Source: Actinomycetes bacterium (GTDB lineage: Bacteria > Actinomycetota > Thermoleophilia > BMS3ABIN01). Taken from it: 64,000 nt of DNA. The stretch covers positions 1 through 64,000 of the forward strand of contig JAJYXB010000023.1 in NCBI GenBank assembly GCA_021791195.1, read 5' to 3'. Made by a program: the position numbers and the translations under genes. Shown piece after piece: positions 1 through 6,889 of the stretch; position 1 is the stretch's first letter; every line of letters starts with the position of its first letter. The notes beneath the pieces are model-generated. The model saw only the letters and a list, made by a program, of their open reading frames with translations, made no database searches and was not told where the DNA came from.

Positions 1-81
1 CGCTACCTGAACATGGAAGAGCTATTTGATAACGAGGCGGAGAATGGTATTCCTGCCCGTGGACTGATCGCCGTAAACTGA
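1..81 (+). CDS. C-terminal end of an unidentified protein (partial)
   Basis: An open frame enters from the left edge and ends with TGA after 26 residues (last residues GIPARGLIAVN). No family can be recognised from so short a tail. It lies just outside the first ssrA-derived repeat, so it may be the end of another accessory cassette gene or of the recombinase that built the array; this cannot be decided from the window. Positions 82-208 that follow hold no convincing gene. Confidence 0.4.
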   Translation, partial: RYLNMEELFDNEAENGIPARGLIAVN

Positions 82-208
82 GATTCTTGGAGATGAGAGG
101 AATTTACAGAAGATTTTGGACTTGACCGGTGAAAGCAAATTTTGGGTTGGGGCTGATAGTGTTATTGCTAAGCGCGATAATCGACACCATTTAGTGGCAA
201 ACGTCGGG

Positions 209-350
209 AAAGTTCAATTCCCGCCGGCTTCTTACGATATTGGGCAACAAGAAATGCCTTGAACAAGGCATTTATTAGGGCTGAGATGATGGTGGAGGCG
301 GTGCAACGGTATTCGAACTTGGAGGTAAATGTGCTGAGCCGGCTTGAGAG
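209..350. repeat. ssrA-end direct repeat, copy 1
   Basis: First of three direct repeats. It begins with a T-arm-like stretch in plus orientation (AAAGTTCAATTCCCGCCGGC, 209-228), continues with a copy of the ssrA terminator hairpin (AAATGCCTT/AAGGCATTT near 252-274), then a degenerate copy of the tmRNA 3' end in minus orientation (GGTGGAGGCGGT..ATTCGAAC, about 291-318). Homology with copy 2 extends further, to about 350. Copies 1 and 2 carry the altered tmRNA end; only copy 3 belongs to the intact tmRNA. Such structures are expected when elements integrate repeatedly at the 3' end of a tmRNA gene. Confidence 0.8.
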
Positions 351-398
351 GGTCGCGCAGATCCTATAAGGAAATTGAATAATAGAATCTGAGTGATT

Positions 399-431
399 GT
401 GCTATAAATACATTGATGTATTTATAAGCAC
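399..431. promoter_or_regulatory. Palindromic operator and extended -10 before the MerR-HicB/HicA genes
   Basis: A near-perfect inverted repeat: GTGC-T-ATAAATACAT, two-base centre TG, ATGTATTTAT-A-AGCAC. The inner 10-bp arms (404-413 and 416-425) are exact. The left arm contains TGC-TATAAA, a good extended -10 box, so a bound protein would block transcription. The site lies about 24 bp before the TTG start of the antitoxin gene. Autoregulation by the MerR- or HicB-containing protein is the likely use, by analogy with toxin-antitoxin operons. Confidence 0.7.
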
Positions 432-454
432 GCTTTTCTGGGAGGTGTTCTTTT

Positions 455-1099
455 TTGGCTTTTAATTCGAAGACCGCCTGCAAACTTACACGAATAACAA
501 AGCGCCAAATCGGTTATTGGGACGAAACGCATCTGATAAAGCCTTCGATTCAAGAAGCTGGCGGGCGGGGTTCCGTGCGTCTCTACTCCTTCGCTGATCT
601 GGTTCAACTCGCTGTCGTCAAATCCCTGATTGACCAGGGCATCTCTCTGCAAAAAATCAGAAAGAGCATTACTTACTTGAAGAAAAATTTTCCCCAAATC
701 GAGAAACCTCTGGCTCAGCTGAAATTCCTCACTGACGGTAGGACAATTTTCGTTCTGACCAGTAATAAAAAAGAGATTCTGGATACACTCGCGGGGGGCC
801 AGTTGGTGCTCAGCATCGCCCTAGGCCAAATCATTGAAAAGCTGAAAGGTGATGTGGCGAGCATGGGTAGGGACAGGAAGTACAAAGTTAAAGTCGGACG
901 GAAAAATTTCGAGGTCATCCTTCACTCCGATCTAGAGGACGGCGGCTTCTGGGTGGAATGCCCCGAATTGCCGGGCTGTGCCTCTCAGGGAGATACGGTG
1001 GAGGAATCCTTGGAAATGATCAAGGATGCTATTGAGGGCTGTCTCGAAGTTCTTGGTGAAAATAAATCGTTTTCCAAGAAACGATTACGTTCGGCGTAA
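455..1099 (+). CDS. MerR-type HTH fused to HicB-like antitoxin
   Basis: 214 residues from a TTG start, with GGGAGGTG about 8 bases upstream. Residues about 8-75 form a winged-helix MerR-like DNA-binding domain (RQIGYWDE recognition region, then a RLYSFADL wing). Residues 76-136 are a linker with helical character. Residues about 137-205 are a HicB antitoxin domain (FWVECPELPGCASQGDT, then EESLEMIKDAIEGCLEVL). HicB normally has its own C-terminal HTH or ribbon-helix-helix; here the DNA-binding part is N-terminal and of MerR type. The stop TAA is followed directly by the ATG of the toxin gene, so translation is coupled. The expected role is to neutralise HicA and repress the operon through the 399-431 palindrome. 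The domain calls are from pattern recognition; the repression is inferred. Confidence 0.75.
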   Translation: MAFNSKTACKLTRITKRQIGYWDETHLIKPSIQEAGGRGSVRLYSFADLVQLAVVKSLIDQGISLQKIRKSITYLKKNFPQIEKPLAQLKFLTDGRTIFVLTSNKKEILDTLAGGQLVLSIALGQIIEKLKGDVASMGRDRKYKVKVGRKNFEVILHSDLEDGGFWVECPELPGCASQGDTVEESLEMIKDAIEGCLEVLGENKSFSKKRLRSA

Positions 1100-1327
1100 A
1101 TGGCCGGCCTGCATAACCTCAAGCCGCAAAGAGTTGTCAAGGCCTTTGAAAGAGCTGGCTGGACGATCAAGGGACAGAGAGGCAGCCACGTTATACTTTC
1201 CAAGGAAGGAAGCTTGGTAGTCCTTTCAATCCCAATCCACAAGGGAAAGCCCATAAAGAGAGGGCTGCTGGAGAATCAGATCAAGAAGGCCGGGCTAACT
1301 GTCGAGGAATTCTTGGGACTCTATTGA
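1100..1327 (+). CDS. hicA: HicA family mRNA interferase toxin
   Basis: 75 residues, the usual HicA size. It has the double-stranded RNA-binding-like fold signature: N-terminal helix (RVVKAFERAGW), then GQRGSHVILSK with the catalytic histidine, then a strand-rich middle and a C-terminal helix (LLENQIKKAGLTVEEFLGLY). HicA toxins cleave mRNA and tmRNA independently of ribosomes. Its start codon abuts the stop of the MerR-HicB antitoxin. It lies in a cassette bounded by repeats of the tmRNA gene end, a notable setting given that HicA toxins are reported to cut tmRNA. Confidence 0.88.
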   Translation: MAGLHNLKPQRVVKAFERAGWTIKGQRGSHVILSKEGSLVVLSIPIHKGKPIKRGLLENQIKKAGLTVEEFLGLY

Positions 1328-1366
1328 GGGCTTTGAAAACATTCGTACTAGCTTGTTCGCCTATTG

Positions 1367-1744
1367 CTAAGGATGTTTCAAATCATCCCATGGCTTCGCG
1401 AGACCAAAACACTCAGCAAGATTCTCTTTCTCTTCATCAATGATTTCCTGCCGAAATAGAAGTTCCGGTTTCCAATAATTGAATACACGTTGAGTCACCG
1501 GGAGGACGCCGATATCCATTCCTAATTTTGGCAAGATGTTTGCAGCCTTGCGGTATTCCTCCGTTAGCTGATCATTTCTGGATCGAGAATCGAACCTGGT
1601 TTTATAGATTCGAGCGTAAACAATCTCTTTATGTGGCTCAAAAGCCAAGATCTTAACAATACCGAAGTGTCCATTGCTGCGCTCAACAGAGTAGACACAT
1701 CCTGCTTCGATGTTGCACGTAGCTCTTTTCCGTGGCCATATCAT
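1367..1744 (-). CDS. Immunity-like protein, paralogue A
   Basis: 125 residues, start ATG with GGAAGGAC upstream. It is clearly paralogous to the gene at 2424-2798: both begin M-x-W-x-RKRA-x-C, share G-VYSV, FG-KILAFE, VYARIYK-RF, then GMDIGVLPVTQRVFNYWKP, and end AKPWD. The G-x-VY-V...G-x-K-ILAF pattern loosely resembles immunity proteins of the Imm26 type from polymorphic toxin systems, but the family assignment is uncertain. The gene faces hicA (39-bp gap) and its start lies about 66 bp from repeat copy 2, the same arrangement as its paralogue beside copy 3. No cognate toxin gene is visible. Confidence 0.6.
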   Translation of the reverse strand: MIWPRKRATCNIEAGCVYSVERSNGHFGIVKILAFEPHKEIVYARIYKTRFDSRSRNDQLTEEYRKAANILPKLGMDIGVLPVTQRVFNYWKPELLFRQEIIDEEKENLAECFGLAKPWDDLKHP

Positions 1745-1810
1745 TTTGAAGTCCTTCCATGAGAATGTTTGCTTTTTTTACGGAAGGAGCTGCCATCTAC
1801 ATTAGTAACG

Positions 1811-1950
1811 AAAGTTCAATTCCCGCCGGCTGTTTACGATATCGGGCAACAAAAAATGCCTTAAACAAGGCATTTATTAGGGCTGAGATGATGGTGGAGG
1901 CGGTGCAACGGTATTCGAACTTCGAGGTTAATGTTTTGAGCCGCCTCGAA
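1811..1950. repeat. ssrA-end direct repeat, copy 2
   Basis: Second copy of the repeat, 1602 bp after copy 1. Parts in order: T-arm-like AAAGTTCAATTCCCGCC, the terminator hairpin TGCCTTAAACAAGGCA, GGGCTGAGATGATGGTGGAGG, then the degenerate tmRNA 3' end GTGCAACGGTATTCGAACTT as in copy 1. A further 25-30 bp (up to GAGCCGCCTCGA) is related to copy 1. It marks the boundary between the two cassettes. Confidence 0.85.
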
Positions 1951-1978
1951 AGAATTTCGAACGTGACAGGTGCTTGGC

Positions 1979-2383
1979 CTAACCCCTTTTAGTCGCCTTA
2001 AGATTTAAATATTCGCCTTCAGATGCCCAAGTGAGATTGTAAAAGATTTCAGATTCCGTTGGCATATCAACTTCGCCCTCAGAGGGAAGAGCATCAATTG
2101 CTGAAAGCGACTCTGAGCAAGAACGATCAACATAATCAGTCCAAGGTTCCCCGGGTTTCCGTTCACATACCCAATGAAAAACTGTTGGCCCCTTAGCAGT
2201 AGGTAAAGCACCCCAAGTCCACTTTTCTTTTTGGACAATCCATAATTCGCCTCCCAATATTGCCCGCCCAGAAACAGTCAAGGCTCTTACGGCTTCTTTC
2301 GCGTCTGTTCGGCGCCATGCGGGTTCGCCATTACCGGAACGATGCGCCCGTTCTTCAAGTTCCGATGTAAACTTCATCTTCAT
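1979..2383 (-). CDS. Small acidic protein, possible immunity protein
   Basis: 134 residues from ATG at 2383 (an in-frame TTG lies three codons upstream). Visible pattern: EPAWRR near the N-terminus, then alternating strands with GRAILGGELWIV, then VFHWVCERKPGEPWTDYV, and near the end FYNLTW. This kind of sequence recurs in short proteins linked to polymorphic toxins, but I cannot name the family. No signal peptide or membrane segment is visible. It is the downstream gene of cassette 2, about 30 bp after the paralogue at 2424-2798 on the same strand, so the two are probably co-transcribed. No clear ribosome-binding site is seen. Confidence 0.5.
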   Translation of the reverse strand: MKMKFTSELEERAHRSGNGEPAWRRTDAKEAVRALTVSGRAILGGELWIVQKEKWTWGALPTAKGPTVFHWVCERKPGEPWTDYVDRSCSESLSAIDALPSEGEVDMPTESEIFYNLTWASEGEYLNLKATKRG

Positions 2384-2423
2384 TGTATACAAAAAAGATA
2401 CATTCTCGACTGACTGTCGAAAA

Positions 2424-2798
2424 TTAGGGATACAACAACTTATCCCATGGTTTCGCTTTTCCGAAGCAAAAGCCTAATGTTGATTGCTCCTCATCAGTGA
2501 TCGCCTGCTGGAACAACAGCTTGGGTTTCCAATAATTGAACACGCGTTGAGTTACGGGCAGGACTCCGATATCCATTCCAAATTGTGGCAACATTTCCTC
2601 GGCCGTGTGATTTTCTTGAATTAGCTCAGCCGCCTCTTTGTCAGAATGAAACCTAACTTTATAAATGCGAGCGTAGACAATAATCTTATCTGCCTCAAAA
2701 GCCAATATTTTGATTACGCCGAAGTTTCCCTTTCGCACCACAGAATAGACCCCGCCTATAATGATTGTGCAGTTTGCTCTTTTTCTTAGCCAGGGCAT
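2424..2798 (-). CDS. Immunity-like protein, paralogue B
   Basis: 124 residues from ATG at 2798, chosen because it matches the start of the paralogue at 1367-1744 (M-P-W-L-RKRANC against M-I-W-P-RKRATC). About half the residues are identical, including GMDIGVLPVTQRVFNYWKP and the AKPWD end. It lies about 74 bp from the ssrA-proximal repeat and reads away from ssrA in the same direction, so read-through from ssrA could express it. The function is unknown; immunity to a secreted or contact-delivered toxin is a guess based on weak likeness to Imm26-type proteins and on the cassette setting. Confidence 0.6.
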   Translation of the reverse strand: MPWLRKRANCTIIIGGVYSVVRKGNFGVIKILAFEADKIIVYARIYKVRFHSDKEAAELIQENHTAEEMLPQFGMDIGVLPVTQRVFNYWKPKLLFQQAITDEEQSTLGFCFGKAKPWDKLLYP

Positions 2799-2871
2799 TT
2801 GATTACTCACGTTTTCGGGGCTTCTCAATTATCCCCTTTAACGAATATGACGGGGATTCGCTTTAGAAAGA

Positions 2872-2983
2872 AAAGTTCGATTCCCGCCGGCTGTTTACGA
2901 TATCGGGCAACAAAAAATGCCTTAAACAAGGCATTTATTAGGGCTGAGATGATGGTGGAGGCGGCGGGAATCGAACCCGCGTC
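2872..2983. repeat. ssrA-end repeat, copy 3 (native ssrA end)
   Basis: Third copy, 1061 bp after copy 2, overlapping the genuine 3' end of tmRNA. The outer edge carries AAGTTCGATTCCCGCCGGC in plus orientation; the inner edge is the tmRNA T-arm and acceptor in minus orientation (GGCGGGAATCGAAC). The terminator hairpin sits between them, so each repeat is a large imperfect palindrome of about 110 bp. This is the attachment-like site closest to the chromosome backbone. Confidence 0.8.
2912..2936 (-). terminator. ssrA intrinsic terminator
   Basis: On the minus strand AAATGCCTT-GTTT-AAGGCATTT is followed directly by a T-run, 17 bases after the encoded CCA end of tmRNA. The same hairpin is duplicated in repeat copies 1 and 2. 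Confidence 0.88.
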
Positions 2984-3310
2984 CGAAGTCATCCAAAGGG
3001 GAGTCGCTACAAGCTTAGTCTTCGCATTTAGTTCTCGCGTCCCGGCTCCGCGAAGACCGGATCCGGTCGGCCAGTCTCCCTAAGGTTTCGCCGGCCGCGG
3101 CGAGAGACGACCGCGGTGACTAAGTCCGCTATCTGACACCGCTGATCCCGGCCACGGACGAACCGGGAGCGATGAGTCGCTTAGATTAAGCGGCTAACGC
3201 GAGATTATTGTCTGCGTTTAAGTTAGTTTTTCCGGCAGTTTAACGAGCCCGCCGGAAGCTCGGCTTGCTACTCCCGTCCAGATTGACCCCGTCGAAACCA
3301 GGTCGCCCCC
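2953..3310 (-). ncRNA. ssrA: Transfer-messenger RNA (tmRNA)
   Basis: 358-nt tmRNA. The 5' strand GGGGGCG (3310-3304) pairs with CGCCTCC before an encoded ACCA end at 2953-2956. The 5' part reads GGGGGCGACCTGGTTTCGACG, the usual tmRNA start, and the 3' T-arm is GGGTTCGATTCCC. The tag reading frame ends at TAA (3188-3186). It encodes GKTNLNADNNLALAA, with a GCC codon just before GGA; the ALAA end is the protease-recognition tail. GKTN at the start recalls the Bacillus tag. It tags proteins on stalled ribosomes together with SmpB, encoded 1 kb upstream on the same strand. A TATAAT at 3405-3410 (minus strand) is the best -10 candidate, implying a leader of about 90 nt removed by RNase P. Confidence 0.97.
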
Positions 3311-3532
3311 ACGTGAAGGCGTTGCTGGGAGCCCAGAGCCGTTCTATTTGCTCCGGCTGTCCCGCAATCGAATTTGAACAGATACGGATCTCGCGTCCAC
3401 TAACATTATACCTGTTTCCGCCTGCCGATTTCTGCAAAAAAAGCCCCGCTAATCCCGTTTAAACCGGAATAATATGGAAAGGATTAGTATGAATACAATC
3501 TTAGTCTGGAATGCAGGAAGGAGGTGTTAAAA
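3311..3532. other. Region between ssrA and the plus-strand membrane gene
   Basis: No gene seen. It holds the ssrA promoter region (minus-strand TATAAT at 3405-3410, with no convincing -35 at 16-18 bp) and, at 3515-3525, the strong Shine-Dalgarno GGAAGGAGGTG of the next gene. Confidence 0.5.
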
Positions 3533-4210
3533 ATGGAAGCGAGCGAAAGGCCAATGGAGACTCGAGTGGTAGTAGGCCGTCCGGGCTGGCATGAGAATGC
3601 TACCGTGCATCACATGCCGCACAACGCCGCCAAGGCATTCCGCAGCCGCATGAGCGGTGGCGCTATCGTGGCGGGGGGCCTGGTAGCCCTGGCGCTGGAG
3701 TTCCTCTTTATCGCGTTCGGTGGGTTTCTTGGCATCGGCGCGGCTTCGGTAGCGCCGCTGAGTGGTCTGAGCGGCATCGCCACCTCGGTAGGAATCTGGG
3801 TGGCTGTTAGCGCTGCTATCGCGACTTTCATCGGCGGTTACATCGCGGCCAGGCTGGCTGGAACCACCAGAGGCGTCGACGGAATGTGGCACGGTGTCAC
3901 CACCTGGGGACTGCTGATTGTGGCTGGCGTGCTGCTGGCAGGGCTGGGGGTTACCGGAGTTCTTGGCTTCGGCATCAGTTCCAGTTCGCTGCTGCATGCA
4001 TACCTGCCCAGCGCAACCAGCTTCGCCGCAGCCGATCTGACCACGGCTGCGAATATCGCCGCGACGATAAGCGGCTGGTTCCTGCTGGGTGTCATGGCGA
4101 GCGCCGTGACCGCGGTGTTCGGCGGCTGGGTCGGCGGTTTGAGGCTGAGCCGGCGGATGGAGGAAGTAGCGCCGGAAGAGGAAGAAGAGTTCCGTCAGCG
4201 CGCCGCATGA
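3533..4210 (+). CDS. Small multi-pass membrane protein (PhnA-like/YrzE-like)
   Basis: 225 residues from ATG at 3533, placed by GGAGGTG seven bases upstream. A 35-residue cytoplasmic N-terminus (rich in H, M, R) is followed by four hydrophobic segments, about residues 40-65, 78-105, 120-145 and 175-205. The second loop has GGYIAARLAG and GVDGMWHGVTTWGL, a pattern of the so-called PhnA-like/TIGR04086 membrane proteins (A-G-R-L-A-G..DGMLHG). The C-terminus is acidic (EEVAPEEEEEFRQ). The molecular role of the family is unknown; a stress or envelope role is sometimes suggested. It is monocistronic, convergent with smpB and separated from it by a hairpin terminator. Confidence 0.75.
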   Translation: MEASERPMETRVVVGRPGWHENATVHHMPHNAAKAFRSRMSGGAIVAGGLVALALEFLFIAFGGFLGIGAASVAPLSGLSGIATSVGIWVAVSAAIATFIGGYIAARLAGTTRGVDGMWHGVTTWGLLIVAGVLLAGLGVTGVLGFGISSSSLLHAYLPSATSFAAADLTTAANIAATISGWFLLGVMASAVTAVFGGWVGGLRLSRRMEEVAPEEEEEFRQRAA

Positions 4211-4260
4211 GGTGCGCGGCCCGGAAAGTGGCCAGGGAGCGCCCTGGTCTACATATCGAA

Positions 4261-4290
4261 GAAAGGACCGCCAGATATAGCGGTTCTTTC
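4261..4290. terminator. Bidirectional terminator between the membrane gene and smpB
   Basis: GAAAGGACCGC (4261-4271), 8-base loop, GCGGTTCTTTC (4280-4290): an 11-bp stem with one G-T pair, between convergent genes. Confidence 0.7.
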
Positions 4291-4306
4291 ATTACTTACC
4301 TCCCCG

Positions 4307-4810
4307 CTACCGCTGCCGCTCTTTCAGCCCCCGTTCCACCTCCCGCTGCGCTTCTTTTTCGGCCAACGCCCGTCGCTTGTCGAACAGCTTCTTGCCGCGG
4401 GCAAGGCCGATCTCCAGCTTGGCGCGCGGCCCCCGGAAGTACAGTTTTGTGGGCACGAGTGTATAGCCCTTCTCGCGCGTCTTGCCGATCAGGGAGCGGA
4501 TCTCGCGCCTGTGCAGCAGCAGCTTGCGCGTGCGGTCGGGGTCGGCATTGAAGATGCCGCCCTGCTTGTAGGGGCTGATGTGCAGCCCGACGACGAACGC
4601 CTCCTCGCCCTTGATGACTGCATAGCTTTCCTTGAGGTTGGCGCGCCCGGCCCTGAGCGACTTTACCTCGGTGCCGGTCAGCTCCAGGCCGGCTTCGTAG
4701 GTCTCGTCGATGAAAAAATCATGGTAGGCCTTGCGGTTTGTGGCCACTGGCTTTATGTGTTCTGTTTTCCGGGATTCGCTCAAGATCTCCATCCATCGAG
4801 TTGCTTTCAT
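4307..4810 (-). CDS. smpB: SsrA-binding protein SmpB
   Basis: 167 residues (usual 150-165). Family hallmarks: NRKAYHDFFIDETYEAGLELTGTEVKSLRAGRANLK, with the GTEVKS core, then HISPYKQG, RKLLLHRREI, GYTLVPTKLYF and the basic C-terminal tail (KLFDKRRALAEKEAQREVERGLKERQR) that enters the mRNA channel of the stalled ribosome. It carries tmRNA to ribosomes lacking a stop codon. The extra 15-20 N-terminal residues before KPVATN may be non-native; a downstream start is possible. It is located as in many bacteria beside ssrA, with rnr further upstream on the same strand. Confidence 0.96.
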   Translation of the reverse strand: MKATRWMEILSESRKTEHIKPVATNRKAYHDFFIDETYEAGLELTGTEVKSLRAGRANLKESYAVIKGEEAFVVGLHISPYKQGGIFNADPDRTRKLLLHRREIRSLIGKTREKGYTLVPTKLYFRGPRAKLEIGLARGKKLFDKRRALAEKEAQREVERGLKERQR

Positions 4811-5004
4811 AAAACTCTACCTTACCCTGGCATGATCCGCACTGGCTGGTCCGGCTTCGGGGCAAGATTCCGGAGGACGGCGCCGGCGGCAGTCGACCGG
4901 AGCAGCCGCCCCGTGAAAGGCGCGCGCCGGCGCGCCACCGGCTTGATTGACATCATCCGCCAATATAGCTACACTGGCGCCATTCTTCTACCGGGAGCTG
5001 TTCT

Positions 5005-6165
5005 TTGAGGACTTTCAGAAATGTGTTCAGGAGAAAACTGCGGGCCTTTCTGACGATTTTTGGCATCACCATCGGCGTCTTTGCCCTGGTGGTGATGGGC
5101 TCGCTGGCGGAGAAGATCACTCTGCTGGTCAACGGCGGCACCCGCTTCTATTCGGACAAGGTGACTGTCAGCCAGAGCCACGAGGGCGGCGGTTTCAGCG
5201 TCTCCCCCATGTCTGTGAGCCTGATCCCGAAGCTGGAAGCGATGGATGGCGTACAGGTGGCCTCGGCCACCATCAGCGTACTTTTCGACAAGCAGCAGGG
5301 AGCCTCTTTTGGCGTTCCCGACCTGATCAATGCCTCCGATCTGCGGGGGCAGAGCCTGGAGAGCTTCAAGGTCTCCTACGCCCAGGGGCGCCCGCTGAAG
5401 CCCGATGACGCCGGCAAGGCGGTGGTCGGCTCCGACATGGTCCGGAAACTGAATGCACAGATCGGCAGCACCATCAAGGTGCGCGGGCGCGATTTCCAGG
5501 TGGTCGGCATCCTCGACAAGACTCTCACTATCCCCGACAACTCGGTGGAGATCCCTTTCAAGGACGCGCAGTCGATCCTGTATAACGATCTGCCGGATCT
5601 CGTCAAGTCGCGGCTCGATTCGACTCGGCTGGCGACCGGCGCCACCGTCTATCCCAAACCCGGTGTGGACCCCAACCGGCTGGCCCAGCAGATCAACGAC
5701 AGGTTCCCCGGATACCAGGCGGTCGGGCCGCAGAAGTTCCAGGAACAGGTGACCAACTCCACGCGGATCTTCACGACGATCGTCTTCGGCGTGGCGCTGA
5801 TCTCGCTGCTGGTGGGCGGCCTGTCGGTGATCAATACCATGACCATGTCGGTTTACGAGCGCACCCGCGAGGTGGGTATCCGCAAGTCGCTGGGCGCCTC
5901 GAACGCGCGCATTATCCGCCAGTTCCTGGGCGAGTCGGCCTTCATCGGCGGCGTGGGTGGCGTCACCGGGCTGGCGCTCGGCTGGCTGTTCACCCTGGCG
6001 GCCAACCGCGCCGGCGAATCGTCCGGGACGGAGGTGTTCCTGCTGACCTCGCGTCTGGCAATCGGATCGGTGCTTTTCGCGATCGTGCTCGGCGTCATCA
6101 GCGGCCTCTATCCATCGTGGCATGCGGCCCGGCTGAACCCGGTGAAGGCATTGCGCTATGAGTAG
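5005..6165 (+). CDS. MacB/FtsX-type ABC transporter permease
   Basis: 386 residues from a TTG start with GGGAG upstream. The N-terminal membrane segment (LRAFLTIFGITIGVFALVVMGSL) leads into a long extracytoplasmic MacB-PCD domain (about residues 40-255), then three C-terminal membrane segments with the FtsX-domain signature YERTREVGIRKSLGASNARI before the second. This is the half-size permease of mechanotransmission-type ABC systems (MacB, LolCDE, lipoprotein or peptide export). The ATPase gene overlaps its last eight bases. The pair sits on the plus strand inside an otherwise minus-strand rescue cluster (ssrA, smpB, rnr). Confidence 0.9.
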   Translation: MRTFRNVFRRKLRAFLTIFGITIGVFALVVMGSLAEKITLLVNGGTRFYSDKVTVSQSHEGGGFSVSPMSVSLIPKLEAMDGVQVASATISVLFDKQQGASFGVPDLINASDLRGQSLESFKVSYAQGRPLKPDDAGKAVVGSDMVRKLNAQIGSTIKVRGRDFQVVGILDKTLTIPDNSVEIPFKDAQSILYNDLPDLVKSRLDSTRLATGATVYPKPGVDPNRLAQQINDRFPGYQAVGPQKFQEQVTNSTRIFTTIVFGVALISLLVGGLSVINTMTMSVYERTREVGIRKSLGASNARIIRQFLGESAFIGGVGGVTGLALGWLFTLAANRAGESSGTEVFLLTSRLAIGSVLFAIVLGVISGLYPSWHAARLNPVKALRYE

Positions 6166-6889
6166 CGATGTGAGGGGTGAAGCGCAGAGTCAAGCACGGA
6201 GCGGTGACACGCGGCTGCGGGCGCTGGACTTGCACAAGACCTACGAGCTGGGAAAGGAAAACCTGGTGCATGCCCTGCGCGGCGCCTCTCTGGAGGTTGC
6301 GGCGGGTGAGATGCTGGCGATCATGGGGCCGTCCGGATCGGGCAAGTCGACGATCATGCACATCATGGGCTGCCTGGACAACCCCGACCGCGGCGAAATA
6401 TGGCTTGGCGGGCGGCGTGTCGACAATCTTAAAAGCCGGGAGCTCAATCGCCTGCGCAGCAAAGAGGTCGGCTTCATCTTCCAGGGCTTCAATCTGATCC
6501 CGACTTACACGGCGCTGGAGAACGTGGCGTTGGCCGGGGAATACGCCGGCATGTCGCGGCGCCGGGCCAAGGCGGTCGCCGCCGAGGCGCTGGCGGGCAT
6601 CGGCCTCGGCAAGCGGCTGCGCCATCATCCCAGCGAGCTCTCCGGGGGGCAGCAGCAGCGCGTGGCGATTGCCCGCGCCCTGGTCAACGAGCCCGGCGTC
6701 GTGCTCGGGGATGAGCCGACCGGCGATCTGGATACGGCCACCTCACACGAGATCATGGGCATGATGCGGGAGATCAACCAGTCCACCGGCACCACGTTCG
6801 TGCTGGTGACGCACAACCCCGAGGTGGCCGCGGCGTGCGATCGCAAGGTGTGCATGCTTGACGGCGTGGTAAAAAGGGACGTTCCTTAA
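6158..6889 (+). CDS. MacB/LolD-type ABC transporter ATPase
   Basis: 243 residues. Walker A GPSGSGKST, Q-loop FIFQGFNLIPTY, signature LSGGQQQRVAIARAL, Walker B VVLGDEPTGDLD and a switch histidine in LVTHNPEVA. The sequence LIPTYTALENV is typical of the MacB/LolD group. It starts inside the end of the permease gene (8-bp overlap), so the two are translationally coupled. The last residues RDVP and the stop codon are encoded by the left arm of a REP-like palindrome, so the native C-terminus may have been replaced. Confidence 0.93.
   Translation: MSSDVRGEAQSQARSGDTRLRALDLHKTYELGKENLVHALRGASLEVAAGEMLAIMGPSGSGKSTIMHIMGCLDNPDRGEIWLGGRRVDNLKSRELNRLRSKEVGFIFQGFNLIPTYTALENVALAGEYAGMSRRRAKAVAAEALAGIGLGKRLRHHPSELSGGQQQRVAIARALVNEPGVVLGDEPTGDLDTATSHEIMGMMREINQSTGTTFVLVTHNPEVAAACDRKVCMLDGVVKRDVP

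Noticed and set aside
1759-1992. Plus-strand frame across repeat copy 2 (a similar one crosses copy 3)
   Set aside because: Its sequence is that of the ssrA-end repeat and terminator, so it is a by-product of the repeat and not a conserved protein.
209-2983. Classical integron attC sites
   Set aside because: The ends do not fit the RYYYAAC/GTTRRRY core boxes, and the repeats are clearly tmRNA-derived; only an analogy is kept.
4969-6123. Long minus-strand open frame (384 codons) opposite the MacB-like permease
   Set aside because: Its translation is R/D/H/Q-rich with no domain; it is the shadow of a high-GC gene on the other strand, which has a clear family match.
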